This document shows positions 1-8,463 of a stretch of 64,000 bases of DNA, piece by piece. This DNA is from Paucidesulfovibrio sp036541255. Lineage in GTDB: Bacteria; Desulfobacterota; Desulfovibrionia; Desulfovibrionales; Desulfovibrionaceae. The DNA is taken from positions 3,720 to 67,719 of the forward strand of contig JAZHDD010000035.1 in assembly GCA_036541255.1 (NCBI GenBank). The letters run 5' to 3'. Under the pieces are notes generated by a model. The model was not told the DNA's origin, made no database searches, and worked only from the letters and a program-made list of their open reading frames with translations. Numbering within the stretch: the stretch's first letter is position 1; each line of letters starts with the position of its first letter. The translations under genes and the position numbers were made by a program.

Positions 1-361
1 GATAAAACGTGTGAAGCAGAATGATATCATGGTTGCCGGAGAGAATTTTGGTTGCGGTTCTTCGCGGGAGCATGCGCCCATAGCCATTCTCGGCGCCGGT
101 ATTCCCATAGTGGTGGCCAAGAGTTTTGCGCGTATTTTTTACCGCAACGGCTTCAATATGGGATTGGTGCTGCTTGAGGTGGGCGATGAGATCGCCAAGC
201 TGCGCGACGGGGACGAACTGGAGGTGGACACTGCTTCGGGCGTGATCCGCAACCTGACCACGGGCGATGCTGTACAATGCGCCCCGGTTCCGCCGTTCAT
301 GCAGGAGATTCTTGATGCAGGCGGTCTGGTCCCCTATGTGGGGAAGCGCTTGAGTGTTTGA
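1..361 (+). CDS. leuD: 3-isopropylmalate dehydratase small subunit, 5' end outside window
   Basis: C-terminal part (about 119 codons visible) of the small subunit of isopropylmalate isomerase, which with LeuC converts 2- to 3-isopropylmalate in leucine synthesis. The frame is open from base 2, and the internal GTG at 11 is not a real start: the sequence around 'VAGENFGCGSSREHAP' is the conserved swivel-domain motif that normally lies 50-60 residues into the protein. The length fits the short (about 165 aa) bacterial/archaeal LeuD type. leuB follows 45 bases downstream, so this is the tail of a leu operon; leuC should lie just left of the window. Confidence 0.93.
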   Translation, partial: IKRVKQNDIMVAGENFGCGSSREHAPIAILGAGIPIVVAKSFARIFYRNGFNMGLVLLEVGDEIAKLRDGDELEVDTASGVIRNLTTGDAVQCAPVPPFMQEILDAGGLVPYVGKRLSV

Positions 362-406
362 TTGTACGAATCTGCAATGGATTGAAATAGTAGAGGATTG
401 ATTGCG

Positions 407-1477
407 ATGACCAAGATTTGCGTATTGGCTGGAGATGGTATCGGGGCGGAAATCGTGGCTCAGGCCCTGCGGGTCCTGGACAAGGTCGGGGAGCGGTTCA
501 GCCGTGATTTCCAATACGACCATGCGCTGATCGGCGGTTGCGCCATTGATGCTACGGGCGGCCCTTTGCCCCAGGAGACCGTGGATAAATGTCGTGCCTC
601 GGATGCGGTCCTGCTGGGTGCCGTGGGCGGTCCCAAATGGGACAATCTGGATCCGGCCATCCGTCCGGAACGCGGCCTGCTCGGTATCCGCAAAGAATTG
701 GGACTGTTCGCCAACCTGCGCCCGGCCCTGCTCTTCGACGAGTTGCGCCATGCCTGCTACCTGCGGGCCGACATTGCCGAAAAAGGCTTGGACGTGATGG
801 TGGTGCGCGAATTGACCGGCGGGATCTATTTCGGCGAGCCACGGGGCGAGGAAAAGCGCGACGGCAAGCGCGTGGGCTTCAACACCATGGTCTATGACGA
901 GGACGAGGTCCGGCGTATCGGCGTGGTGGCGTTCGAGGCGGCCCGCAAACGCGGCAGCAGGGTCTGCTCCGTGGACAAGGCCAATGTCCTGGATGTTTCT
1001 CGGGTCTGGCGCGCGGTTATACGCGAAGTCGCGGCCGAATATCCGGACGTGGAGCTCAGCGAGATGTACGTGGACAATGCGGCCATGCAACTTGTGCGTG
1101 ACCCGTCCCAGTTCGACGTGATGGTTACAAGCAACCTTTTCGGCGATATCCTTTCGGATGAGGCCGCAGCCATTACCGGTTCCATCGGCATGCTTCCTTC
1201 CGCGTCTCTGGGGAAATCCGGGCCGGGACTGTATGAGCCGATTCATGGTTCGGCCCCGGACATTGCGGGGCAGGACAAAGCCAACCCGTTGGCGACGATC
1301 CTTTCGGTGTCCATGATGCTGCGTTATTCCCTGAGCATGGCCGATGCGGCCGATGCTGTCGAGGGTGCTGTGAAAAAGGCTCTGGCCCAAGGCTATCGCA
1401 CCGGCGACATCATGCAGCCGGGCAAGACCCTGGTGGGCTGCGTGGGCATGGCCGAGGCTGTCCTCGCGAACATGTGA
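407..1477 (+). CDS. leuB: 3-isopropylmalate dehydrogenase
   Basis: NAD-dependent oxidative decarboxylation of 3-isopropylmalate, third step of leucine synthesis. 356 aa, a normal length for LeuB. The N-terminus 'KICVLAGDGIGAEIV' and the C-terminal 'LYEPIHGSAPDIAGQ' and 'NPLATILSVSMMLRYSL' blocks are family signatures; the substrate-binding Arg region ('VVRELTGGIYFGEPRG') and the metal/NAD region ('VTSNLFGDILSDEAAAITGSIGM') are intact. A TTG at 398 is in frame, but ATG 407 has GAGG (393-396) at a suitable distance and is preferred. Part of the leu operon with the preceding leuD. Confidence 0.96.
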   Translation: MTKICVLAGDGIGAEIVAQALRVLDKVGERFSRDFQYDHALIGGCAIDATGGPLPQETVDKCRASDAVLLGAVGGPKWDNLDPAIRPERGLLGIRKELGLFANLRPALLFDELRHACYLRADIAEKGLDVMVVRELTGGIYFGEPRGEEKRDGKRVGFNTMVYDEDEVRRIGVVAFEAARKRGSRVCSVDKANVLDVSRVWRAVIREVAAEYPDVELSEMYVDNAAMQLVRDPSQFDVMVTSNLFGDILSDEAAAITGSIGMLPSASLGKSGPGLYEPIHGSAPDIAGQDKANPLATILSVSMMLRYSLSMADAADAVEGAVKKALAQGYRTGDIMQPGKTLVGCVGMAEAVLANM

Positions 1478-1510
1478 CGCGTTGGCCCAAAGTCCAGTCG
1501 GGAGTCCAGC

Positions 1511-2338
1511 ATGCCGCAAGCTGAACATGTGCGCTTTTGGCGCGACCCGGATTTACGGGAGATAGAGTTTCGCGTTTCGAGATATGATCGTTTCGCTTTT
1601 TCTCCCCATACGCATGACACCTATTCCATAGGACTTGTGCATGCCGGAGGTAGTCTTGTCCTGGAACATGGGCCTGGGGAATCGCGTGTGCTTGCAGGCG
1701 AGATCGCGGTGATTGCTCCGGGACAGGTGCATTCCGGTATTCCACTGGACGAGTCGGGCGTTGCCTACAGGATGCTTTACGTGGACGCCGGATGGCTGCA
1801 TGGCTTGTGTCGCGAGTTGGGCAAGAGCCCGGACAGTTTGCCCCGTTTTCGATCCAGCGTGTTGCGTGATCCTGCCTTGCGCCGAGTCCTGCGTTTGCTG
1901 GTGGATATGTCGGCCCGCAACGCGGAGGGACTGGCCAAGCAATCCGTATCCGTTGTCGCGTTCTCATGGTTGTTGGCCCGTCATTCCGAATTGGCGGGGC
2001 GCGGGCGGGATTGTCTGGACGAGCCGCACGCCGTGCGGCTGGCGCGGGAATATCTGGCCGATAATTATGCAGAGAAGGTCAGTTTGGAACGCCTTGCCGA
2101 AGTAGCTGGCCTGAGTCGGTATCATCTTTTGCGCAGATTCAAGCAAGCGTTGGGGCTGCCCCCTCATGCCTGGCAAATTCAGCAACGCGTGCACCGGGCG
2201 CAACGGTTGCTGGCATCGGGTGTTCCCATTGTGGATGCGGCGTTGGCGACCGGATTTACGGATCAAAGTCATTTCAGCAATGTTTTCAAGCAGATTGTGG
2301 GAGCAACGCCTCGTCAATACAGGGACGCCTTGATCTGA
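1511..2338 (+). CDS. AraC-family transcriptional regulator
   Basis: 275 aa. Residues 1-150 form an AraC-type cupin effector domain (with 'HTHDTYSIGLVHAGG' and 'GEIAVIAPGQVHSG'). Residues 175-275 form the double helix-turn-helix, ending in the family signature 'ATGFTDQSHFSNVFKQIVGATPRQYR'-type block (seen at about 248-272). The effector is unknown. The gene lies 33 bases after leuB and 89 bases before an EamA-family exporter on the same strand. AraC/EamA pairs of this kind often form a regulator plus amino-acid or metabolite exporter unit, so control of the neighbouring transporter is the most likely role (inference). Confidence 0.9.
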   Translation: MPQAEHVRFWRDPDLREIEFRVSRYDRFAFSPHTHDTYSIGLVHAGGSLVLEHGPGESRVLAGEIAVIAPGQVHSGIPLDESGVAYRMLYVDAGWLHGLCRELGKSPDSLPRFRSSVLRDPALRRVLRLLVDMSARNAEGLAKQSVSVVAFSWLLARHSELAGRGRDCLDEPHAVRLAREYLADNYAEKVSLERLAEVAGLSRYHLLRRFKQALGLPPHAWQIQQRVHRAQRLLASGVPIVDAALATGFTDQSHFSNVFKQIVGATPRQYRDALI

Positions 2339-2427
2339 AGACGTTCTTCGGGTTTTATCAGCAATATTCTACAAGAAGAGCTGCGCCGGATGCGTTAATG
2401 AACCGCACATAGTTTGCGGAGGTACTG

Positions 2428-3363
2428 ATGCACGACGCGAAAAAACCGTTCTGGGCTTTGGCCGCCGTATTAGGTGCGGTGGTGCTTTGGGGAAGCGCAT
2501 TTCCCATGATGAAGGTGGTTCTGGGCGTATTCGGTCCCTGGACGACCATGTGGCTACGTATGGCCGTGGGCACACTGGTGCTGTTGCCGTTTTGCCGGAG
2601 CATTTCTTTTTCCGGTTATCGCAAGGGGGACTGGCTGCCCTTGGCCGGCATGGCTTTGTGCATGCCCTGCATATATTTCTATCTGGAGTCCAACGCCCTG
2701 GTCCTGACCACGTCGTCACAGGCCGGTGTTGTGGCGGCCATATTGCCGCTGGCCGTGGCAGTGGGCGGCTATGTTTTTCTGCGTGAGCCGCTGGAGCGTC
2801 GATCGTTCCTGGGGTTGAGCATCGCGTTGCTCGGAGTTGTTTGGCTTACTTTGAGCGGGAGCCCCGACGCTTCTGCACCGAATCCCGTGCTTGGCAATCT
2901 GCTGGAATTGGGGGCCATGATTACGGCAGGTGTGTACATGCTTTTGACCCGGAAGCTTTCGAAGCGATATTCCGCGCTGACGCTGACCGCATTGCAGACC
3001 GCTGCCGGGCTGGTGTTCTTTTTGCCGGGTGCCTTGGATATCACGCCTCAAATGTTGCAAGAGACAGACGCGCTTTTTGCCTCGGCATATCTAGGGGCAT
3101 TCGTGAGCATCGGCGCATTTGGCCTGTATAATTTCGGTCTTTCGCGTCTGCCTGCGGGACGTGCCGCCGCATCTATCAACCTTGTGCCTGTTGTCGCAGT
3201 CTCTCTGGCCTGGGTCTGGCTCGGCGAGACGCTCAACGTCACGCAGTCCGTGGCCGCCTGCGCAACGCTGCTCGGTGTTTGGCTGGCCCAGCGGGGCAAG
3301 GCCGGAAGCGAGGAGACGGTTGATGTCGAGGATGCGGAGCCGCTGCCCGTGGATGTGCACTGA
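2428..3363 (+). CDS. EamA/DMT-family transporter
   Basis: 311 aa integral membrane protein with ten predicted transmembrane segments arranged as two EamA repeats (about residues 8-140 and 155-290), the layout of drug/metabolite exporters of the RhaT/YdcZ/RarD kind. 'GAVVLWGSAFPMMKVVLG' is the usual first helix. The ATG has a clear GGAGG site (2418-2422). The last about 20 residues are acidic and cytoplasmic. The substrate cannot be told from sequence; the AraC regulator directly upstream suggests inducible export of a small metabolite or amino acid. It ends 18 bases before the convergent tautomerase gene. Confidence 0.88.
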   Translation: MHDAKKPFWALAAVLGAVVLWGSAFPMMKVVLGVFGPWTTMWLRMAVGTLVLLPFCRSISFSGYRKGDWLPLAGMALCMPCIYFYLESNALVLTTSSQAGVVAAILPLAVAVGGYVFLREPLERRSFLGLSIALLGVVWLTLSGSPDASAPNPVLGNLLELGAMITAGVYMLLTRKLSKRYSALTLTALQTAAGLVFFLPGALDITPQMLQETDALFASAYLGAFVSIGAFGLYNFGLSRLPAGRAAASINLVPVVAVSLAWVWLGETLNVTQSVAACATLLGVWLAQRGKAGSEETVDVEDAEPLPVDVH

Positions 3364-3381
3364 TCAGCGGCGGCCCTGTTG

Positions 3382-3585
3382 CTAGCGGCCCTTGGCGCGG
3401 CGCAGGGTCACGCTTTTTCCGCCGATTCCCCAGTTGTCGGTATCCACCTCGTCGATGACCACCACTGTGGTGGCGGGATTTTTGCCGAGTACATCTGCCA
3501 GCAGCCCGGTCACGCCCTGTATGAGCCGGGCTTTTTGTTCTGCTGTGGCACCTTCTCGGGTGATCTTGATGTTTACGAATGGCAT
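3382..3585 (-). CDS. 4-oxalocrotonate tautomerase family protein
   Basis: 67 aa, the size of 4-OT subunits. The mature N-terminus would be Pro-1 after Met removal ('MPFVNIKITREG'), the catalytic general base of the family. 'AEQKARLIQGVTGLLADVLGK' matches the conserved helix and 'TTVVVIDEVDTDNWGIGGKSV' the strand containing the usual Trp-50-like residue. The physiological substrate is unknown; chromosomal 4-OT homologues outside degradation pathways often lack a defined role. It follows the GIY-YIG gene by 4 bases and is probably co-transcribed with it. Confidence 0.9.
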   Translation of the reverse strand: MPFVNIKITREGATAEQKARLIQGVTGLLADVLGKNPATTVVVIDEVDTDNWGIGGKSVTLRRAKGR

Positions 3586-3589
3586 GCGG

Positions 3590-3853
3590 TCACTCCTTCT
3601 CTGCGTTGCGAAGCATGTGCAGCTTGCGACTTCGTGGCAGTTTCTTGATTTTTATTTCCAGTCGCAACGCGTCGCTTTTATCTTGGCATTTTCGGCTGGC
3701 GGCCAGCCTAACGGGCAGGCGGGAACGGGTGTACTTTGCGCCCGTGCCTGCGTTATGTTCGGCTACACGGCGCGTCAAATCCGTGGTCACGCCGCAATAG
3801 AGCGTGTTGTCCGCGCATTCGAGCAGGTAGACGAACCAGGGTTGAGCGGTCAT
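3590..3853 (-). CDS. GIY-YIG domain protein (UPF0213/YhbQ type)
   Basis: 87 aa single-domain GIY-YIG nuclease-fold protein. 'WFVYLLECADNTLYCGVTTDLTRRVAEHNAGTGAKYTRSRLPV' covers the Y-Y pair (here VYLL and LYCG), the catalytic Arg of 'TRRV' and the 'HN.G.GAKYTR' block typical of the YhbQ-like group. The reading frame extends upstream without support; ATG 3853 starts exactly at the family's N-terminus. The role is unclear; related proteins have been linked to DNA repair. Probably one operon with the downstream tautomerase. Confidence 0.9.
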   Translation of the reverse strand: MTAQPWFVYLLECADNTLYCGVTTDLTRRVAEHNAGTGAKYTRSRLPVRLAASRKCQDKSDALRLEIKIKKLPRSRKLHMLRNAEKE

Positions 3854-3935
3854 GTGGCGTCTTCTCCGTGAATACGTGTCTGCTGAAAGGGCTTGCAGAG
3901 CTTGCCAATCCGGGCCTGCCGGTATATTGCCTTGC

Positions 3936-3967
3936 ACCGGCGGCGTTCGTCGCCGTCTATCGGTTTT
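3936..3967 (+). other. UUCG-type hairpin followed by T4 in the ABC-F leader
   Basis: An outer stem ACCG (3936-3939)/CGGT (3961-3964) encloses a roughly seven-pair GC stem around a TTCG loop, directly followed by TTTT (3964-3967). It sits about 70 bases before the ABC-F start at 4035. It could be an attenuator or only a chance GC-rich fold; the U-tract is short. Confidence 0.35.
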
Positions 3968-4034
3968 AAGTTTCCACCAACTCCAACCAAACCGCAAGGG
4001 CGTAGACGCCCTGAACAAGGAACGAGCAACCCTC

Positions 4035-6041
4035 ATGTCCCGCGTTACGGTGCAGTCCCTGGAAAAATCCTATGCGGGTCGCGACCTTTTCGGCGATCTG
4101 TCTTTTGAACTCGCTCCGGGTATGCGCCTTGCCGTGACCGGTCCCAACGGGTGCGGCAAAACCACGCTGATGCGTATCCTCGCCGGGGAAACGAGTCCGG
4201 ATGCCGGGCAGGTCAGCGTGGCCCGCGGCGCGCGCGTGGGTTATGTGCGGCAGGAGATGGACGACGCTGATCTGCAACAGGGGCTGTTGTCTTGGGTACT
4301 CGCGGCGTTGCCGTCCTGGAGCGATTTTTGGGAGAAGTGGGAACAGGCTGTTCAGGCCGAGGACCACGCGCGGTTGGAACGTTTGTCCCAGCGTCAGGCC
4401 GAGTTCGAGAGTCAATACGGCTATAATCCGGACCATCAGGCACGCTCCATACTTTATGGTTTGGGCTTTTCCGATAATGATCTGCTCAAACGGCTCGGCG
4501 AACTTTCGGGCGGCTGGCGGGAGCGGGCCAAGTTGGCCAAAGTGCTGTTTCAGGGTGCGGACGTGCTCTTTTTGGACGAGCCCACCAACCATCTGGATTT
4601 GGAAGCTGTGGAGTGGTTGGAGCAATATCTTTTGGGTTTTCGCGGGGCCATGGCCTTTGTGGCCCATGACCGCGTTTTTTTGGAAAAAGTCGGAACGCAT
4701 GTGCTGTTCATTGCGGGCGGACGCAGCGCCATGCGTAAAGGCAGTTTCACCGAATTTATGGAGTGGGAGCAGGAAAACGCAGAGCAGCGCCTGCGCGAAG
4801 CCGCCAAGCTTTCCAACAAGATTGAATCCGAGATGAGCTATATCCGCCGGTTCCGGGTCAAGGCGCGTAAGGCGGCCCAGGCCCAGAGCAAGCTCAAGAA
4901 GGTCGAGAAGTTGCAGACCGAGCTTTCTCGTTTGCAAAATGCCCAATCCACGACCCGCCCCGGCAAATCCCTTGCTTTTCGTCTGCCCGAACCCAAGCGG
5001 GGCGACAAGGTGGCCATCAGCGCTGTGGATCTCCGTTTTTCCTACCAGGAAGGGGAGTCCGTCTGGGATGGTCTGAATTTCCAACTCTTCCGAGGCAAGA
5101 AGGTGGCCCTGACAGCACCCAATGGCGCCGGCAAGACCACGCTGCTCAAGATCGTCATCGGTGCGCTCAAGCCTGACGCCGGATATATCAAGATCGGGCC
5201 GAACACCACCGTTGGTTATTTCAGCCAGCACCAGAGCGAGATTCTCAATTCCACAGGTACTGTTCTGGGGGAGATCCGCCGACTGTCGGATTCGAATCTC
5301 ACGGAAGAACAGCTCATGTCCGTGCTGGGTCTGTTTCTGCTTGGCGAGAGCTATTTCGAGCGCAAGATAACGGCGCTGTCCGGTGGCGAAAAAAACCGTT
5401 TGATCCTGGCTACGCTGTTTTTGGCCCGGGCCAATTTGCTGATTCTGGACGAGCCCACCAATCATCTTGACCTGGAAAGCCGCATGGGGCTGGTCGCGGC
5501 CTTGAAGGACTACGAGGGAACACTCTTTTTCGTGGCCCACGACCGTTATCTGCTGGGCGAGGTGGCCGAGGAAATATGGTCGCTGAGCCGCACGGGCATT
5601 GAGACGCATCAGGGCGGCTTCGAGGCTTGGGACGCCTGGCGCAGACAGCAACAGAATACTTGCAATGCCGCATCGGGCGCGAACAAATCCGCTGACGTTG
5701 ACGGGCTGGCTTGTGAGGATGCTCCTCAGGTCCGCTTGAGCAAGGAGGACAGACGTCGTCTTGCAGAAGCGCGTAACCGTCTGTACCGTGAATTGAAGCC
5801 GCTCAAAACCCGGTATGAAAAGCTGGAAAAGGATCTGGAGAAAGTTCTGGAGGAGCAATCCGAGCTGGAACAGAAAATGAATGATCCTGCCACGTACGAG
5901 AAGCCCGAGGCAGCGTTGAAGATCAATGCCGACTATCGGGATGCCGAGGATTGGGCCGAGCGGCTCATGGAAGAGATGCACGAGCTGGAAACGAAGATGG
6001 AAGCCATCAACGCACAACGCGTGGAGATGGGGTTGGAGTAG
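4035..6041 (+). CDS. ABC-F family ATPase (Uup/ABCF3-like)
   Basis: 668 aa with two tandem ABC ATPase domains and no membrane domain, as in ABC-F translation factors. Domain 1: Walker A 'GPNGCGKTTLM', signature 'LSGGWRERAKLAK', Walker B 'LFLDEPTNHLD'. Domain 2: 'APNGAGKTTLL', 'LSGGEKNRLILA', 'LILDEPTNHLD'. The linker (about 235-310) is charged and helical, and the last about 90 residues form a coiled coil of the Uup C-terminal-domain kind. Such proteins act on ribosomes, or on branched DNA in the case of Uup. The open frame begins at 3852, but the conserved protein starts at ATG 4035 with AAGGA upstream. A Nudix gene follows after 5 bases. Confidence 0.93.
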   Translation: MSRVTVQSLEKSYAGRDLFGDLSFELAPGMRLAVTGPNGCGKTTLMRILAGETSPDAGQVSVARGARVGYVRQEMDDADLQQGLLSWVLAALPSWSDFWEKWEQAVQAEDHARLERLSQRQAEFESQYGYNPDHQARSILYGLGFSDNDLLKRLGELSGGWRERAKLAKVLFQGADVLFLDEPTNHLDLEAVEWLEQYLLGFRGAMAFVAHDRVFLEKVGTHVLFIAGGRSAMRKGSFTEFMEWEQENAEQRLREAAKLSNKIESEMSYIRRFRVKARKAAQAQSKLKKVEKLQTELSRLQNAQSTTRPGKSLAFRLPEPKRGDKVAISAVDLRFSYQEGESVWDGLNFQLFRGKKVALTAPNGAGKTTLLKIVIGALKPDAGYIKIGPNTTVGYFSQHQSEILNSTGTVLGEIRRLSDSNLTEEQLMSVLGLFLLGESYFERKITALSGGEKNRLILATLFLARANLLILDEPTNHLDLESRMGLVAALKDYEGTLFFVAHDRYLLGEVAEEIWSLSRTGIETHQGGFEAWDAWRRQQQNTCNAASGANKSADVDGLACEDAPQVRLSKEDRRRLAEARNRLYRELKPLKTRYEKLEKDLEKVLEEQSELEQKMNDPATYEKPEAALKINADYRDAEDWAERLMEEMHELETKMEAINAQRVEMGLE

Positions 6042-6046
6042 GCGTG

Positions 6047-6451
6047 ATGGCGGACGAGATGCAGGTGGTTGCTGCCGTTATCTGGCAGGATGGCAAATAT
6101 CTGGCTGTGGAGCGTCCCGATCATGGCCCTTGGGCTGGCTGGTGGGAGTTTCCCGGCGGCAAGGTTGAACCGGGGGAGCGTTTGGAGTCGGCGTTGGGGC
6201 GCGAATTGCGCGAAGAGCTGAACATCACGCCGTTGCGTTTTCGATTTTGGCGTGCCAAAAAGCATCCCTATCGCAATCTATCTGTCCATCTTCATTTCTT
6301 TCACGTCTTTGAATACAGCGGCCTGCTGCTGCCCCAGGAAGGGCAGGTCATGACTTGGCTCGCACCCGAATGTCCGGGCAGCCGGGTTTTCCTTCCTGCC
6401 GATGTGGAGATTGTCGAGGAGCTTCGACGCCTGGGGGCTCCAACGGCTTGA
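6047..6451 (+). CDS. mutT: MutT-type Nudix hydrolase (8-oxo-dGTP diphosphatase-like)
   Basis: 134 aa. The Nudix box is complete: G-K-V-E-P-G-E-R-L through 'GRELREEL' at about residues 38-60, preceded by 'WEFPGG', the pattern of MutT/(deoxy)nucleoside-triphosphate pyrophosphohydrolases that clear oxidised dGTP. 'VVAAVIWQDGKYLAVERP' is the usual first strand. ATG 6047 sits 5 bases after the ABC-F stop, so the two genes are translationally linked. The symbol follows overall similarity; a different (d)NTP preference is possible. Confidence 0.9.
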   Translation: MADEMQVVAAVIWQDGKYLAVERPDHGPWAGWWEFPGGKVEPGERLESALGRELREELNITPLRFRFWRAKKHPYRNLSVHLHFFHVFEYSGLLLPQEGQVMTWLAPECPGSRVFLPADVEIVEELRRLGAPTA

Positions 6452-6538
6452 TCTATTGAAGGTTGCGCTTCAAAGGAGTATGTACGTTTCCCTGGCTCGG
6501 CAGGTCTGCCGGGCAAAGCCGACGAGGAGTGTGGTGCT

Positions 6539-7411
6539 TTGCGGATTCCCGAATTGATAGAATGTCGTAAGCCGTTTCTCTCTTTGGAGTTTTTCCCCCC
6601 GAAGGAACGTGCTGCCTGGCCCGGATTTTTCGAGGTGGTGGAACGCCTCAAGGCGCTTGATCCTTTGTTCGCTTCCGTGACCTATGGCGCAGGTGGCGGC
6701 ACACAGGACAACAGCCTGGAGATCGTTCGGCATCTGAAACAAGATTTGGGTGTGGAGCCCATGGCCCATTTGACTTGCGTGGGCGCTTCCACCTCCCGTA
6801 TTCGGGAATTTCTGTCTGCGCTGCGTGACGCGGACGTGCAGAACGTCCTGGCCCTGCGTGGCGACCCTCCCAAGGACAACCCGGATTTTGATTTCGCAAC
6901 CAGCGAATTCAGCCATGCGTCGGACCTTGCGGTTTTCATCAAAAAGAATTTTCCGGAAATGGCTGTGGCCGTAACCGGTTATCCGGAACCGCATGTGGAA
7001 TCACCTTCCATTCGGGAGGACCTGCATTGGACCAAAGTCAAGGTTGAGTCCGGCGGCGACTTCTTGGTTACGCAACTCTTCTTCGACAACCGGCTCTATT
7101 TTGATTTTGTGGAGCGGCTCGGCACAATGGGCGTGCACGCGCCTGTGGTGCCGGGAGTGTTGCCCATCCTGAGCATCAAGTCGGCCAAGTTCATTCTTTC
7201 GCTGTGCGGAGCGTCCATTCCCGGCAAGTTTCTTGCCGCGCTGGAGCAGGCTTTTGAGCAGGGCGGTGATGAAGCCGTGCGCGAGGTCGGACTGGCCTAC
7301 GCCGTGGCGCAGGCTCAGGAATTGATCGACGGGGGCGCTCCGGGAGTGCACCTGTATACGTTGAACAAGGCTGAGGCCTGTTTGGAAATCGGCGGCAAAC
7401 TCAAATTGTAG
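6539..7411 (+). CDS. metF: Methylenetetrahydrofolate reductase
   Basis: 290 aa, the MetF TIM-barrel size. It reduces 5,10-methylene-THF to 5-methyl-THF for methionine synthesis (and, in acetogenic directions, the methyl branch). 'FLSLEFFPPKE' carries the conserved catalytic Glu, 'VTYGAGGGT' and 'NVLALRGDPP' the FAD/folate-binding loops, and 'QLFFDNRLYFDFVERL' the later conserved block. The start is TTG 6539, supported by GAGGAG (6524-6529) 9 bases upstream; no ATG/GTG in frame fits. Followed at 10 bases by asd, which fits an aspartate/methionine gene group. Confidence 0.94.
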   Translation: MRIPELIECRKPFLSLEFFPPKERAAWPGFFEVVERLKALDPLFASVTYGAGGGTQDNSLEIVRHLKQDLGVEPMAHLTCVGASTSRIREFLSALRDADVQNVLALRGDPPKDNPDFDFATSEFSHASDLAVFIKKNFPEMAVAVTGYPEPHVESPSIREDLHWTKVKVESGGDFLVTQLFFDNRLYFDFVERLGTMGVHAPVVPGVLPILSIKSAKFILSLCGASIPGKFLAALEQAFEQGGDEAVREVGLAYAVAQAQELIDGGAPGVHLYTLNKAEACLEIGGKLKL

Positions 7412-7421
7412 GGGGAAAGGC

Positions 7422-8453
7422 ATGAGCGCAAATAATCCCAGGGTCGCGGTATGCGGCGCAACAGGCGCCGTGGGCCGAGAAATGTTGAAAGTGCTGGAGC
7501 AGAGAGATTTTCCTGCCGCCGAGGTGGTGCCTTTTGCCTCGGCCCGCTCCAAAGGGGTCAAGCTGCCTTTCCGGGGCAGCGAGATCGTGGTGCAGGAGTT
7601 GACGCACGAATGTTTCAAGGGCTTTGATTTGGCCCTGTTTTCCGCGGGCGGCGGCACGTCCGAGATGTTCGCCCCTTCGGCGGCCAAGCTCGGCTGCACC
7701 GTGGTGGACAACTCCAGTGCCTGGCGCATGGATCCGAAGTGCCCGTTGGTGGTGCCCGAGGTCAATCCGCAGGATTTGGAATGGCACAAGGGCATCATTG
7801 CCAACCCCAACTGCTCGACCATTCAGATGGTGGTGGCGCTCCAGCCCATCCATCTGGAGGCGCGCATCAAGCGAGTCGTGGTGTCCACCTATCAGGCCGT
7901 TTCCGGTACCGGGCAAAAGGCCATCGACGAGCTGGAAACTCAGGTGCGCCGTCTTTTCAACGGCCAGGAAGTCATTCCCGCCGTGTATCCGCACCAGATT
8001 GCCTTCAACTGCCTGCCGCAGATCGATGTCTTCCTGGACAACGGCTACACCAAGGAAGAAATGAAGATGGTCCATGAGACCGTCAAGATCATGGGCGACC
8101 AGAACATCAAGGTCACGGCCACAACGGTGCGTGTGCCTGTGTTCTACGGCCACTCCGAGTCCGTGAATATCGAGACCGAGCAGAAGCTGACCGCGGACGA
8201 TTGCCGCGCTTTGCTGGCGCAGGCTCCGGGTGTGACCGTGATCGACTACCCCGAAAAGAAGGCCTACCCCATGGCCCTGGACGCCACGGGCGAGGATGAC
8301 GTGTTCGTGGGACGGATCCGCGAGGACGAGACCATCACCAATGGCCTGAATATGTGGATCGTGGCCGACAATATCCGCAAGGGCGCGGCGCTCAACGCCG
8401 TGCAGATCGGTGAAAAGCTTTTGGAAATGAACCTCATGCGGGTTCCCAGCTAG
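7422..8453 (+). CDS. asd: Aspartate-semialdehyde dehydrogenase
   Basis: 343 aa. NADPH-dependent reduction of aspartyl phosphate to the semialdehyde, the branch point to lysine/DAP, threonine and methionine. The N-terminus 'VAVCGATGAVGREML' is the nucleotide-binding loop, 'IANPNCSTIQMVVAL' contains the active-site Cys, and 'VPVFYGHSESVNIE' the substrate-binding His region. Preceded by GGGGGAAAGG. Lies between metF and an aminotransferase with short gaps (10 bases each), so the three are probably one transcript ending at the terminator after 9405. Confidence 0.96.
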   Translation: MSANNPRVAVCGATGAVGREMLKVLEQRDFPAAEVVPFASARSKGVKLPFRGSEIVVQELTHECFKGFDLALFSAGGGTSEMFAPSAAKLGCTVVDNSSAWRMDPKCPLVVPEVNPQDLEWHKGIIANPNCSTIQMVVALQPIHLEARIKRVVVSTYQAVSGTGQKAIDELETQVRRLFNGQEVIPAVYPHQIAFNCLPQIDVFLDNGYTKEEMKMVHETVKIMGDQNIKVTATTVRVPVFYGHSESVNIETEQKLTADDCRALLAQAPGVTVIDYPEKKAYPMALDATGEDDVFVGRIREDETITNGLNMWIVADNIRKGAALNAVQIGEKLLEMNLMRVPS

Positions 8454-8463
8454 GGAGGCGGGC

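Noticed and set aside
3966..6017. 683-codon open frame antisense to the ABC-F gene
   Set aside because: It mirrors the codon bias of a GC-rich gene on the other strand, has no recognisable domain and no ribosome binding site, and the plus strand encodes an unmistakable ABC-F protein.
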